Origin: Janthinobacterium sp. UMAB-56
GTDB lineage: Bacteria; Pseudomonadota; Gammaproteobacteria; Burkholderiales; Burkholderiaceae_D
DNA: 64,000 bases
Assembly (NCBI RefSeq): GCF_900095265.1
Contig: NZ_LT607658.1
Location: 173,524-237,523 of the forward strand
Reading direction: 5' to 3'
Shown: positions 29,790 to 37,193 of the stretch, piece by piece
Layout of the letters: each line of letters opens with the position of its first letter
How positions within the stretch are numbered: position 1 is the stretch's first letter
Position numbers and translations under genes: made by a program
The notes under the pieces: generated by a model
Seen by the model: the letters and a program-made list of their open reading frames with translations, nothing else
Database searches by the model: none
Told to the model about the DNA's origin: nothing

Positions 29790-30040
29790 GGGTGGGCCTT
29801 GACGAATAATTTCCCTGATGGTCCGCAAAGGCCGGCAAAGTCGTTGTTGCTGCGGGCTTTAACGCAGACTATTGGCTGGTAGCCGTAAACAAGATCGATA
29901 AGCCGGACATCTGGCGACGTACACTGCGGAAAGCGTCGTGCTGGGGAGGTGGCGAAGTGCAAGCAATCCTTGCAAAACACCGGCTCTGCTGCTGGTGGCA
30001 TCGGTGGCCGTGCCAGTGGCATATCGGCTTTGAGTTCCAT
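29786..30040 (-). CDS. small Cys-rich phage protein
   Basis: An 84-residue protein. ATG 30040 has GGAGA six bases upstream. It has a Pro-rich N-terminus and then FCKDCLHF, QCTSP, VCVK and GLCG, five cysteines that may bind zinc. It overlaps the parB start by four bases (ATGA) and is probably translationally coupled to it. No known family. Confidence 0.65.
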   Translation of the reverse strand: MELKADMPLARPPMPPAAEPVFCKDCLHFATSPARRFPQCTSPDVRLIDLVYGYQPIVCVKARSNNDFAGLCGPSGKLFVKAHP

Positions 30041-30072
30041 ATAAATCTCCAGTGATGGGCATTCGCCCTTTG

Positions 30073-30276
30073 TTACTTCTTGATGAAATCGAATGGGGCG
30101 CTGTTGCCGATCGGGAGCAGTTCGTTTCCCTCGGCCAGCTGCGCGGCCAGGGCGTTTTTCGCCTGGCGTGGTGACATGGGTTTTCCGTCCGGGTGCGCGA
30201 ATCCGCGCAGTTCGTGCAGTGGCCTGGCCAGCACGCTGCGGACGTCGATCGCCAGGTGGACGAGCGGGGCGGTCAT
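30073..30276 (-). CDS. small phage protein
   Basis: A 67-residue soluble protein, MTAPLVHLAIDVRSVLARPL..., containing KPMSPRQAKNALAAQLAEGNELLPIG. Its start overlaps the preceding gene by four bases. It is part of the leftward operon; function unknown. Confidence 0.55.
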   Translation of the reverse strand: MTAPLVHLAIDVRSVLARPLHELRGFAHPDGKPMSPRQAKNALAAQLAEGNELLPIGNSAPFDFIKK

Positions 30277-30590
30277 GCCGGCACCCGGGGCAGTGGCACG
30301 GCCAGGCGCACGCCGGCGCCGGATGGCACGACGACGTCGAGCAGCCAGACGGTGTGCTGCGGCTGTGGCTGCGCTTTGGCGATGACAGGGGGCTCGATGC
30401 GGTATCCGCGTGCGCGCATGACATCGAGCACGCGCAGGATGTCGATGCTGCGGCCGCCGTCGGATGACAGGTCGGCCGGCGCGCAGCGGATCGAGGTGGC
30501 CAGGTGCTGCAGGCGCGCCAATGCGGTGGCCGCGGCGAGTGCCTGGCTGAGGTGCTGATCGTGTGCCAGCGACTTGGTGGCGGTTTTCAT
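30273..30590 (-). CDS. small phage protein
   Basis: A 105-residue protein starting MKTATKSLAHDQHLSQAL at 30590, with a helical N-terminal half and a beta-rich C-terminus (TVWLLDVVVPSGAGVRLAVPLP). It has four-base overlaps with both neighbours. An upstream in-frame extension is Arg-rich and improbable. Function unknown. Confidence 0.55.
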   Translation of the reverse strand: MKTATKSLAHDQHLSQALAAATALARLQHLATSIRCAPADLSSDGGRSIDILRVLDVMRARGYRIEPPVIAKAQPQPQHTVWLLDVVVPSGAGVRLAVPLPRVPA

Positions 30591-30748
30591 CGCGGGGCCT
30601 TGAACGGCTGGACGGAAACCAGGCAGATGCCGAAGCGGTCGATCATCGACATGGCCACAGGGGCAGCATCGGCGCCAATGGCGGACAGTGGCCGGCCTTC
30701 GCCGGGCAGCTGGCCGGGCAGGCGGATGATGACGTTGAAGGCGCTCAT
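30587..30748 (-). CDS. 53-residue phage protein
   Basis: MSAFNVIIRLPGQLPGEGRP... from ATG 30748. It overlaps the previous gene's stop and the next gene's start by four bases each, the main support that it is real. Hydrophobic N-terminal strand, no known domain. Confidence 0.5.
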   Translation of the reverse strand: MSAFNVIIRLPGQLPGEGRPLSAIGADAAPVAMSMIDRFGICLVSVQPFKAPR

Positions 30749-30993
30749 GCCAATTGCGCCTTTTCCCATGCTTGCCTGTAAATTGCCTTGCCCTCGTTCT
30801 CGCCGGCATAAAACGCATCGCGTTCAGCCGTTCCGGACGGGTACGGTACCGCGATTGTTTTGTTCTCGATTACACGAGCAAGGTGGGCCCGGGCGCCAGC
30901 TTTGTATGCGGCGCTGCGCGGATCGCGTGGGCGGTCAAATGCGGCTGCCATGAGGCTGTCGACCGTGGTTGCTGCTGGTTCGAGGTTTTCCAT
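30745..30993 (-). CDS. first gene of the leftward early operon, small phage protein
   Basis: An 82-residue protein from ATG 30993 with GGAG eight bases upstream: MENLEPAATTVDSLMAAAF, then SAAYKAGARAHLARVI and DAFYAGENEGKAIYRQAWEKA. It resembles small early proteins of temperate phages with a repeated Tyr/Gly spacing. It lies about 45 bp downstream of the predicted left promoter. Confidence 0.6.
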   Translation of the reverse strand: MENLEPAATTVDSLMAAAFDRPRDPRSAAYKAGARAHLARVIENKTIAVPYPSGTAERDAFYAGENEGKAIYRQAWEKAQLA

Positions 30994-31034
30994 CGTCTTT
31001 GCTCCATCGTTGTGGTTGCTACTTCGATGGTGGC

Positions 31035-31077
31035 AAGTATAGGTCAACTATACTTTTAATGTAAAGAAAAACTATAC
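31035..31077 (-). promoter_or_regulatory. left early promoter PL with two operators
   Basis: On the minus strand TTTACA (plus 31060-31065) and TATACT (plus 31036-31041) are 18 bp apart and point to the operon starting at 30993. Operator OL1 is GTATAG-N5-CTATAC at 31037-31053, flanked by extra AA/TT symmetry (31035-31055). OL2 is GTAAAG-N5-CTATAC at 31061-31077. The two centres are 24 bp apart, and both overlap the promoter. Confidence 0.75.
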
Positions 31078-31125
31078 ATTATGGTTTTTATGTTTTGGAC
31101 GACGTGATTGGCTGCTTGATGGACG

Positions 31126-31152
31126 TAAAAAAGGCTCGCGCTGGGCGAGCCT
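31126..31152 (-). terminator. terminator of the repressor gene
   Basis: On the minus strand AGGCTCGC and GCGAGCCT (plus 31145-31152 and 31132-31139) form an 8-bp stem followed by a T run (A on plus 31127-31132). It ends the cI transcript before PL. Confidence 0.8.
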
Positions 31153-31176
31153 GTATCGGGCAAAAGGAGTGGATGT

Positions 31177-31899
31177 TTAGCGTCTGCGGGTTTTCCTTCG
31201 TAGTTCCGCCAGAACGCCAATTATTGTGAGTGGCACTTCGTCGCTTCTCACTGTAGGGTAGTTTTCGTTAATTGGAACCAATTCAAATATGTCGTTACCT
31301 TGAGCGTTTGTGCCACGCAGTCGGTACTTTTTGAAGGTCGCTTCCTGCTTACCATTTTTGGCGGCAACGCAATCTCCAGGGCGCGGTTCCCATTCTGGCT
31401 CGATGATAACGATGTCCCCTGGTAAGTAATCGGGAGACATCGAATCACCTTCAATTTCTAGAGCAAATACCCACCGAGAGTAGCCCTCATCAACGTAAAT
31501 CGTGGCTGACCCGTCGCCTGGTGCGTATGGCGCAACAATTTCTTTTAACGCTCCAGCCTGAATGGATGATATGACTGGTATTGCCCGAGACCCAAGCTTT
31601 GCTGCCTTAGCGTTCTGGTCAAATGGGGCGGTGCTTACTAGCGATAGATGGGATGGCTCCGTCGACATGCCCTGGCGAATTTCATCAGGTAGCGACTGCG
31701 CGGTGATCTTGGCGATCGCTAGCAGTTGGCGCAAGTTGGGGCTGTGTTTACCTGTCTCCCAGTGAGAAATATTTGCCTTACTGTGCCCACGCTCGGACCC
31801 GAGCAGCAGCGCCATTTTTGCGCCTAGATCAGCTCCCGACATGCCTGCCGTGGCTCTTGCTGTCCGCACCCATTTAGCTATTACGTCTTTAATTTCCAT
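31177..31899 (-). CDS. CI-like phage repressor, S24 self-cleaving
   Basis: A 240-residue repressor. ATG 31899 gives MEIKDVIAKWVRTARATAGMSG. The N-terminal helix-turn-helix is ADLGAKMALLLGSERGHSKANISHWETG. The C-terminal LexA/S24 domain has cleavage site Ala115-Gly116 (SIQAGAL), catalytic Ser153 (EGDSMSPDYLPGD) and Lys190 (EATFKKY). It should keep lysogeny and be inactivated by RecA after DNA damage. It is divergent from the Cro-like gene across three operators, one of which covers its own promoter region, so autoregulation is likely. Confidence 0.9.
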   Translation of the reverse strand: MEIKDVIAKWVRTARATAGMSGADLGAKMALLLGSERGHSKANISHWETGKHSPNLRQLLAIAKITAQSLPDEIRQGMSTEPSHLSLVSTAPFDQNAKAAKLGSRAIPVISSIQAGALKEIVAPYAPGDGSATIYVDEGYSRWVFALEIEGDSMSPDYLPGDIVIIEPEWEPRPGDCVAAKNGKQEATFKKYRLRGTNAQGNDIFELVPINENYPTVRSDEVPLTIIGVLAELRRKTRRR

Positions 31900-31908
31900 T
31901 CCGCCATC

Positions 31909-31973
31909 GTATAGGTTCTCTTTACCAATAAGGTATAGAAGCGCTTGACGCAAATGTATAGAATACCTATACT
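31909..31973 (+). promoter_or_regulatory. right early promoter PR with three operators
   Basis: TTGACG (31945-31950) and TATACT (31968-31973) are 17 bp apart: a near-consensus promoter for the Cro-like gene. Three 17-bp sites of form GTATAG-N5-CTATAC are present. OR1 at 31956-31972 is perfect and overlaps the -10. OR2 at 31933-31949 (second arm CTTGAC) overlaps the -35. OR3 at 31909-31925 (second arm CTTTAC) lies next to the repressor start. Centres are 23-24 bp apart, as in lambda OR. Confidence 0.85.
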
Positions 31974-31993
31974 CAAGCGAATTCATCTACCGG

Positions 31994-32356
31994 ATGCAAA
32001 AAATGACACCAGAAAAAGCACTTGAAAACGCGATAGCGTTAGCCGGCTCTATGCAAGCGCTGGCTGATCACCTCGGGGTGACTAAAGGCGCTGTGAGCCA
32101 GTGGAAGCTTCCTGGTCGGCAGATCCCGGCAAAGCACTGCCGGTCAATTGAAAGCATGACTGGAGGTACATCGCGTTGTGTGGATCTGCGTCCAGACTTG
32201 TTCGCTTTGAGCCTGCCGGCTGCCCCCACTCATCGCGCTACTGATTTGATTCCCATACCGGGCCACGCGGGGCGCCAATTGCCTTCTCCATCAAACATTC
32301 TCGATACGGTGCCAGAGCGTGCGGTCGTCGGAATTGATGGTCCAAACGGTTCGTAG
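31994..32356 (+). CDS. Cro/YdaS-like DNA-binding protein
   Basis: A 120-residue protein with an N-terminal helix-turn-helix, ALAGSMQALADHLGVTKGAVSQW (about residues 15-37), typical of YdaS/Cro repressors, then a Pro-rich tail. It starts about 14 nt after the predicted PR start site; ATG 32003 is an alternative start. It should bind the same operators and favour lytic growth. Confidence 0.75.
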   Translation: MQKMTPEKALENAIALAGSMQALADHLGVTKGAVSQWKLPGRQIPAKHCRSIESMTGGTSRCVDLRPDLFALSLPAAPTHRATDLIPIPGHAGRQLPSPSNILDTVPERAVVGIDGPNGS

Positions 32357-32428
32357 GCACTTTTGTTTCATGCCGCAAGCGTAGCTAGATTGCTTGCGAA
32401 CAACAACCACCATGTAGAAGGAAATGTT

Positions 32429-32896
32429 GTGAAAATCAAAAAAGCGTACCTTGGCATGATCAAGGCTTTCCCTGGCGGATGGGATGCAATTTCAGCTGCG
32501 TTGGGCATGAGCCGCAATGGCCTGGAAAACCGCGTCTACGAACGCAAGGGCCAGGGGGTGACGGTCGACACGGCCCTGCAGCTGCAGGCGTTCTCTGGCA
32601 CTACGTTATTTGCCGAGGCGGTGGCCGCATCGAGCGGTGGGGCATTCGTCAAATTGCCGGCAGACCTATCGGACGGCAATGAAGTGCTGGCCAAGAAGTT
32701 TCGCGACATATACGTCCGCTTGGGGATCTTCGCCGCCCACTTCGAAGAGGCGACTGCAGACGAGGTGATTGATGCGCGTGAGCGCGCCTGCCTCGATGCC
32801 GATATGGATGGCTTGCAGCGGGGTCTGTCCGAGCTGATGGCGTTGACCATTCGCGTGTATTGCTTGCCTGACGGTGGTCAGGATGGTGCGGCATGA
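32429..32896 (+). CDS. YmfL-like phage regulatory protein
   Basis: A 155-residue protein. The GTG at 32429 has AAGGA six bases upstream and gives KIKKAYLGMIKAFPGGWDAISAALGMSRNGLENRVYERKGQGVTVDTALQL, the YmfL signature; an upstream ATG at 32363 has no ribosome site. It has a CII-like position, just after cro, and may act at early promoters. The C-terminal half is helical. It overlaps the next gene by four bases. Confidence 0.7.
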   Translation: MKIKKAYLGMIKAFPGGWDAISAALGMSRNGLENRVYERKGQGVTVDTALQLQAFSGTTLFAEAVAASSGGAFVKLPADLSDGNEVLAKKFRDIYVRLGIFAAHFEEATADEVIDARERACLDADMDGLQRGLSELMALTIRVYCLPDGGQDGAA

Positions 32897-33318
32897 GCGT
32901 ATACCGTGTACCACGCGCCGGCACGCGCCCCGACATCGCCGTGCGCAAACTCCTGCAGCTGGGAGGCCGTGCTGATCTAAACGACTGGATGCGTGCCATC
33001 GGCTGGAGCGGCACCATCACCTCGTTCGAGCGCGATATCGTCAATTCGTTGACTCGCTGCCACGTGGTGCGCATGGAGGCCGGCCAGTACACCGTCACGC
33101 AGCGCGGCCGGGACTATGCCGGCCCGGTCGTTGGCGCCGCGACGTCGACGGCAGGGCAGGTTGCGGGGCCGCGCCACGCGCCATCTAAGGCGTTATTGTC
33201 GGATCGCCACAGTGCGCGTGCAGGCCTGGTGCGCGAGGGCGCGCTCGATTACGCACAGATCCCGTCCCGCTACGGTAGTCAGCGCGTTGCGCACAAGGCG
33301 AAGGTGCGTACCGCGTGA
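32893..33318 (+). CDS. putative winged-helix phage early protein
   Basis: A 141-residue protein. The N-terminal part (IAVRKLLQLGGRADLNDWMRAIGWSG, then DIVNSLTRCHVVRMEAGQYTVTQRGRDY) looks like a winged helix; the tail is basic and low-complexity. It sits between the YmfL-like gene and the primase-helicase with overlaps on both sides. A role in replication initiation is possible but not shown. Confidence 0.6.
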   Translation: MSVYRVPRAGTRPDIAVRKLLQLGGRADLNDWMRAIGWSGTITSFERDIVNSLTRCHVVRMEAGQYTVTQRGRDYAGPVVGAATSTAGQVAGPRHAPSKALLSDRHSARAGLVREGALDYAQIPSRYGSQRVAHKAKVRTA

Positions 33319-35849
33319 CTCTCGACGATTTTGCCGCAGTCAACAGCGCGGCCATCCTTTCCATTGAATCGCTGCTGAATTCCTGGTTCCCGAACGGCGT
33401 GCGTGAAGGTATCGAGTTCTGTATTGGTTCTGCCTCCGGCGAAGCCGGCAAATCAATGCGTATCCGTCTCGAAGGCGATAAAGCCGGCGTATGGGCTGAT
33501 TTTTCCGACGACGGCGTAGCCGGCGCTGATCTCATTTCCCTCTATGCGCATATCCACAGTGTGAAGCAGGGCCGGGCGTGCGCCGACCTGGCCGCGCAGC
33601 TGGGTATCACGCTGACGCCATCCGATTTTTCCCCTCCTGGCGCAACGCGCCCTATCGTTTCGGCCAAGCCGAAAAACACCCCCAGTCGCGCGCCCGCGCA
33701 AGCGGACAAAGGGGTACAGGCAGTTTCCGAGGCAAAAATAAAGACGCCCTGGGCGCCAATTTTGCCCGTCCCGGCCGATGCAGGGCCTTATCCGAAGGCC
33801 CACGTGGTGCGCGGCAAGCCTGATATATCGTGGGAGTACCGCGACCAGGGTGGCCAGCTGCTGGGTGTGATCTATCGTTTCACCACCTCGGACGGTGGCA
33901 AGGAAGTGCTGCCGTGCGTGTTCGCGCAGCACCCGGTCTCGAACCACCGCGAATGGCGGTGGATGTCGTTTCCTGTTCCTCGCCCGCTGTACCTGCGCGG
34001 TGCGCTGCGGCCCGAATTGCCGGTATTGGTGCTGGAGGGCGAGAAGTGTACAGACCGCGCCCACGACATGTTGGCAGATGAGCTGGATGCCGTGTCCTGG
34101 GTCGGCGGCAGCAAGGCGGTCGACAAGGCCGACTGGACGCCGCTGGCAGGCCGCACGGTGATTCTGTGGGCCGATGCCGACGCCAAGCGCTACAAGGAAA
34201 AGCACAAGCGGGCCGGCGAGCTGATGCCGGAAGCGGACCAGCCCGGCATGGCGGCGATGATCAAGATCGGCGCCATTCTGCGCGGCCTGGGCTGCTCGGT
34301 GTTTTTTGTCGACATTCCCGCACCAGGTGAGGTGGCCGATGGCTGGGACGTGGCCGACCTGATCGATGGCGGCGCCGGCGTTGACGAGGTGATGTCCTGG
34401 GTGACGAGGCTGCGCGTGGACGAGATCGATTCAGTTGACCAGGCCGGGATCGTCGCGGCGCCGGCGGCGCCTGCAGATGACGTGCCTGGCTGGGTTGACG
34501 AGCAGATGGATTCACTGCCGGCAGACGGATCTACCCCTTTGCCAGCTGGCGCGGGCATGTCGCCAAAGCAGCTGCGGGCGGAATTGATCCAGACTGCTAA
34601 TGGCGGCGTAAAAGGCTGCCGCGAGAACGTCTACACCGTGATGCAGGGCGATCCGCGCTTGATTGGCTTGGTGGGCCTGGATCTGTTTTCCGGCCTGCAG
34701 GTGAAACGGCGCGCCACACCCTGGCGCAGTGAACCAGGCGAATGGACGGAGGGCGACGATTTCCACCTGGGCGTGTACCTGTCGCGCCACCATAGCCTGC
34801 TGCTGGCCAGCATAGGCGACATCGAGCGCGGTGTGGCACAGGCGGCGCGCGAGCATGCGTTCAACCCGGTGACGGACTACATGGATCGCTGCCGCGCCAT
34901 GTGGGACGGCAAACAGCGCGTAGCCGGTGCGTTCGGCCGGTACTGGGGCTGTGCAGATAAAGCCGAATACCTTGAGCTGGTGTCGACCATGTTTTTTGTT
35001 GGTGTTGTGGTGCGGGCCTATCGCCCAGGCGCCAAGCACGACTACGCGCCCGTATTCGAGGGCGGCCAGGGCGAGGGTAAGTCGACCGCGCTGAAGGTGC
35101 TGGGCGGCGACTGGTTTGCCGACACGCCTTTCCGTATGGGCGAGAAAGACGGGTACCTGTCGATCCAGGGCGTGCTGCTGTACGAGGTGGCCGAGCTGGA
35201 GCAGTTCAACAGGTCAGAGGTGACGGCCATCAAGGCGTTCATGTCGTCGACGGTGGACAGGTTCCGCGAGCCGTACGGCCGCCGCATGAAGAACATGCCG
35301 CGCCGCTGCGCATTTGCAGCGACGACCAACGAAGGCGAGTATTTCAAGGACTCGACGGGCAACCGACGTTTTTGGCCGGTGGCCACAGGGACTATCGATC
35401 TGGACGCGTTGATTGAGGACCGTGACCAGTTATTTGGCGAGGCCGTGGCGATGATGAATGCCGGCGTGCTGACGTATCCAACACGCGAACAGCAGACGCG
35501 CCTGGTATCGCCTGAACAGGAAAACCGCGAGATCCCCGACCCATGGCATGGCCATATCTACCGCTACCTGGAGGGGCTGGACGCCGATGGTAATGAGAAG
35601 GTCAATGGCAAGATCAACCGCGTCACGGTGCTGGACCTGTTGACGCGCGGCCTACACTTCGAGATATCGAAGCTTGGCCCGGCCAAGCTCGAAACGATGC
35701 GCATCGGCGCGATCATGCGCAAGCTGGGCTGGATCAAAGATCGAGAAACATCGGGCGCGCGCGAGCGGTTCTACGCGCGGCCAGCGCCGGCGCCACAGCC
35801 TGGCGCTGAACCAACACGGGAGGACGACGATGCGCCGCTTCCCTTCTAA
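33315..35849 (+). CDS. primase/VirE-type helicase fusion
   Basis: An 844-residue replication protein starting at GTG 33315 inside the previous gene's stop. The N-terminal third is primase-like, with a TOPRIM-type region LPVLVLEGEKCTDRAH (about residue 237) and VILWADADAK (about 283). The C-terminal third is a VirE/SF3 ATPase: Walker A EGGQGEGKSTAL (about 578-589), the acidic motif LLYEVAELEQF and the arginine motif STGNRRFWPV. It should prime and unwind phage DNA. The CCAACCT repeats directly downstream may be its origin. Confidence 0.85.
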   Translation: MTLDDFAAVNSAAILSIESLLNSWFPNGVREGIEFCIGSASGEAGKSMRIRLEGDKAGVWADFSDDGVAGADLISLYAHIHSVKQGRACADLAAQLGITLTPSDFSPPGATRPIVSAKPKNTPSRAPAQADKGVQAVSEAKIKTPWAPILPVPADAGPYPKAHVVRGKPDISWEYRDQGGQLLGVIYRFTTSDGGKEVLPCVFAQHPVSNHREWRWMSFPVPRPLYLRGALRPELPVLVLEGEKCTDRAHDMLADELDAVSWVGGSKAVDKADWTPLAGRTVILWADADAKRYKEKHKRAGELMPEADQPGMAAMIKIGAILRGLGCSVFFVDIPAPGEVADGWDVADLIDGGAGVDEVMSWVTRLRVDEIDSVDQAGIVAAPAAPADDVPGWVDEQMDSLPADGSTPLPAGAGMSPKQLRAELIQTANGGVKGCRENVYTVMQGDPRLIGLVGLDLFSGLQVKRRATPWRSEPGEWTEGDDFHLGVYLSRHHSLLLASIGDIERGVAQAAREHAFNPVTDYMDRCRAMWDGKQRVAGAFGRYWGCADKAEYLELVSTMFFVGVVVRAYRPGAKHDYAPVFEGGQGEGKSTALKVLGGDWFADTPFRMGEKDGYLSIQGVLLYEVAELEQFNRSEVTAIKAFMSSTVDRFREPYGRRMKNMPRRCAFAATTNEGEYFKDSTGNRRFWPVATGTIDLDALIEDRDQLFGEAVAMMNAGVLTYPTREQQTRLVSPEQENREIPDPWHGHIYRYLEGLDADGNEKVNGKINRVTVLDLLTRGLHFEISKLGPAKLETMRIGAIMRKLGWIKDRETSGARERFYARPAPAPQPGAEPTREDDDAPLPF

Positions 35850-36249
35850 CGTAACGGGCGTTGCTGCAGCAATCGTCTGCCAGGGATCGTGGGCGCCATG
35901 TGCGCAGGCGGAAAAGGCGGAATTGCATACGGCTGACATGCCCATTCCGGCCAGGCTGGACCATCCGTCCAACCTCGCCAATTTGAGGTTGGACGGCTGG
36001 AACCCGCATGAGCAGCGGCCCCGCCAACCTCCCAACCTCGCCAACCGAACCGCGCCCACACGCACGCACACGTGCGCACGTATACGTGCGTGTGCGGGGC
36101 CGTTTCCAACTTTTCCCCTTCCAGTAAAACCTAGAAATAGGTTGGGTAGGTTGGGAGGTTGGCAAAGCAAGCAACCATGCGGGTTTCAGCCGTCCAACCT
36201 TTTGCCCAACCTTTTTGAGGTCGGACGAAACAGCAGGAGAGTGGCATGA
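35830..36249 (+). CDS. hypothetical protein encoded across the heptamer-repeat region
   Basis: A 139-residue frame from ATG 35830 with strong GGGAGGA five bases upstream. It overlaps the helicase gene by 20 bases and the next gene by four (ATGA). The protein is odd: a signal-like start, then repeats such as PSNLANL, PPNLANR and GRLGRLGG that simply translate the CCAACCT DNA repeats. It may be a genuine small protein, a coupling frame keeping ribosomes moving, or a by-product of the repeats. Confidence 0.5.
   Translation: MRRFPSNVTGVAAAIVCQGSWAPCAQAEKAELHTADMPIPARLDHPSNLANLRLDGWNPHEQRPRQPPNLANRTAPTRTHTCARIRACAGPFPTFPLPVKPRNRLGRLGGWQSKQPCGFQPSNLLPNLFEVGRNSRRVA
35965..36212. repeat. cluster of CCAACCT heptamers, putative replication origin
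   Basis: Five copies of CCAACCT (starting 35969, 36024, 36032, 36194, 36206) and four of its complement AGGTTGG (35986, 36139, 36148, 36156) lie within 248 bp. Two form a perfect 11-bp inverted repeat (35965-35975 with 35986-35996). In the centre is a perfect 16-bp palindrome, CGCACGTATACGTGCG (36075-36090). Position directly after the primase-helicase suggests iterons of the phage origin; function is inferred. Confidence 0.55.
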
Positions 36250-36524
36250 GCAACGGCAACATGAGGGAACAGATGCCCCAGGTCGCGGCAATCATCGATG
36301 CGTTCCGCGAGGCATTCGGAGCGAAGGAGGTAGACGCGGCGATACGGCGCGGCATGCGTGGCGGGCAAGGATTCCACGCTACGGAAGGTGGGCATGAGGT
36401 GGGCACGCCGATCGCCCGGGGCGTGCGGATAGGAACGGATGAGCGGGGCAACAGGATCAACCTGGACGACCCGCAGGCAAATATTCCTGAGCCGTATGTG
36501 AGGCGGATGGGCGAGATGGGATAG
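36246..36524 (+). CDS. small phage protein
   Basis: A 92-residue protein, MSNGNMREQMPQVAAIIDAFREAFGAKEVDAAIRRGM..., with a helical N-terminus and a basic, Gly-rich C-terminus. Proteins of this style occur downstream of primase genes in prophages. It overlaps the previous frame by four bases and has AGGAG at its start. Function unknown. Confidence 0.6.
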   Translation: MSNGNMREQMPQVAAIIDAFREAFGAKEVDAAIRRGMRGGQGFHATEGGHEVGTPIARGVRIGTDERGNRINLDDPQANIPEPYVRRMGEMG

Positions 36525-36573
36525 CAGCAAGCATGGGATGAACAAACAGTGGACAACGAAAAGGGGTAGGACA

Positions 36574-36909
36574 ATGGGGACGATGGAAGTGGAAGCAGTG
36601 CACCAGGTAGCGCCACTGGACGTTTGCCTGAATATTTGGGCACGTTGGAACGCCCTAGGTGATTATCAGATCACCAGCGGGGAGGGCAATCAGCAGGATA
36701 CCAAGGAGTTCATGCAGGCGGGCGAGGCCATCGAGGTCATGATCAACTCGCTGAGCCGGATGCAATGGTGGGCGGTCCGCAAATCCAAGGGGATTTGCAC
36801 CGCTTGGATATTCAAGGATGTGCATTTTGCTGATGCCTTGGCGGAGGCTGAGGCAATCTTGGAGCCTAAATTGCGCAAACATGTTGCCACTAGGCGACAT
36901 TTCGATTAG
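36574..36909 (+). CDS. small protein in the late-antiterminator position
   Basis: A 111-residue protein. ATG 36574 follows GGGGTAGG; an ATG at 36538 is possible but has a poor ribosome site. Conserved-looking aromatic and charged positions (CLNIWARWNALGDYQ, RMQWWAVRKSKGICTAW) and a basic C-terminus (KLRKHVATRRHFD) fit a nucleic-acid-binding protein. It is the last early gene, followed by a promoter-like sequence and two terminators before the late operon, the place of Q in lambdoid phages. The Q role is an inference from position. Confidence 0.5.
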   Translation: MGTMEVEAVHQVAPLDVCLNIWARWNALGDYQITSGEGNQQDTKEFMQAGEAIEVMINSLSRMQWWAVRKSKGICTAWIFKDVHFADALAEAEAILEPKLRKHVATRRHFD

Positions 36910-36912
36910 GAT
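36884..36912 (+). promoter_or_regulatory. possible late promoter
   Basis: TTGCCA (36884-36889) and TAGGAT (36907-36912) are 17 bp apart. The predicted start near 36919 reads straight into the terminator at 36950-36975, as the lambda late promoter does. Confidence 0.35.
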
Positions 36913-36949
36913 GCGTCTGTTAGATGTACTTAGTGCGTCTTGAGCAGAT

Positions 36950-36975
36950 AGCCCGCCTTTAAAAGCGGGCTTTTT
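36950..36975 (+). terminator. first terminator before the late operon
   Basis: AGCCCGC (36950-36956) pairs with GCGGGCT (36965-36971), and a T tract follows. Confidence 0.8.
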
Positions 36976-37064
36976 GCGTTTTTGCGTAAAGATTTCTCAA
37001 CAGCGAAAGAGGTGATCTGTCTCGATCCGCTGCATAGCGGGGGATACATACGTTCCTTGTGCTT

Positions 37065-37086
37065 GCCCACTTCGGTGGGCTTTTTT
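37065..37086 (+). terminator. second terminator before the late operon
   Basis: GCCCAC (37065-37070), tetraloop TTCG, GTGGGC (37075-37080), then six T. A very strong Rho-independent terminator placed upstream of the late genes. Confidence 0.85.
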
Positions 37087-37158
37087 ATTTGTGTTGATGA
37101 TAGTGCGCCGCAGTGTGCGTATCAACCACCGGCCCACGATGTTTCTTGTGGGTCGTTT

Positions 37159-37174
37159 GTGCAGACGTCTGCAC
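37159..37174. repeat. palindrome copy 2 (parS-like), head of the late operon
   Basis: GTGCAGACGTCTGCAC, 16-bp perfect palindrome, between the terminator at 37065-37086 and the ribosome site of the first late gene. A five-base 3' flank (AGATC) is shared with copy 1. Confidence 0.65.
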
Positions 37175-37193
37175 AGATCTGAATGGAGCGGCG

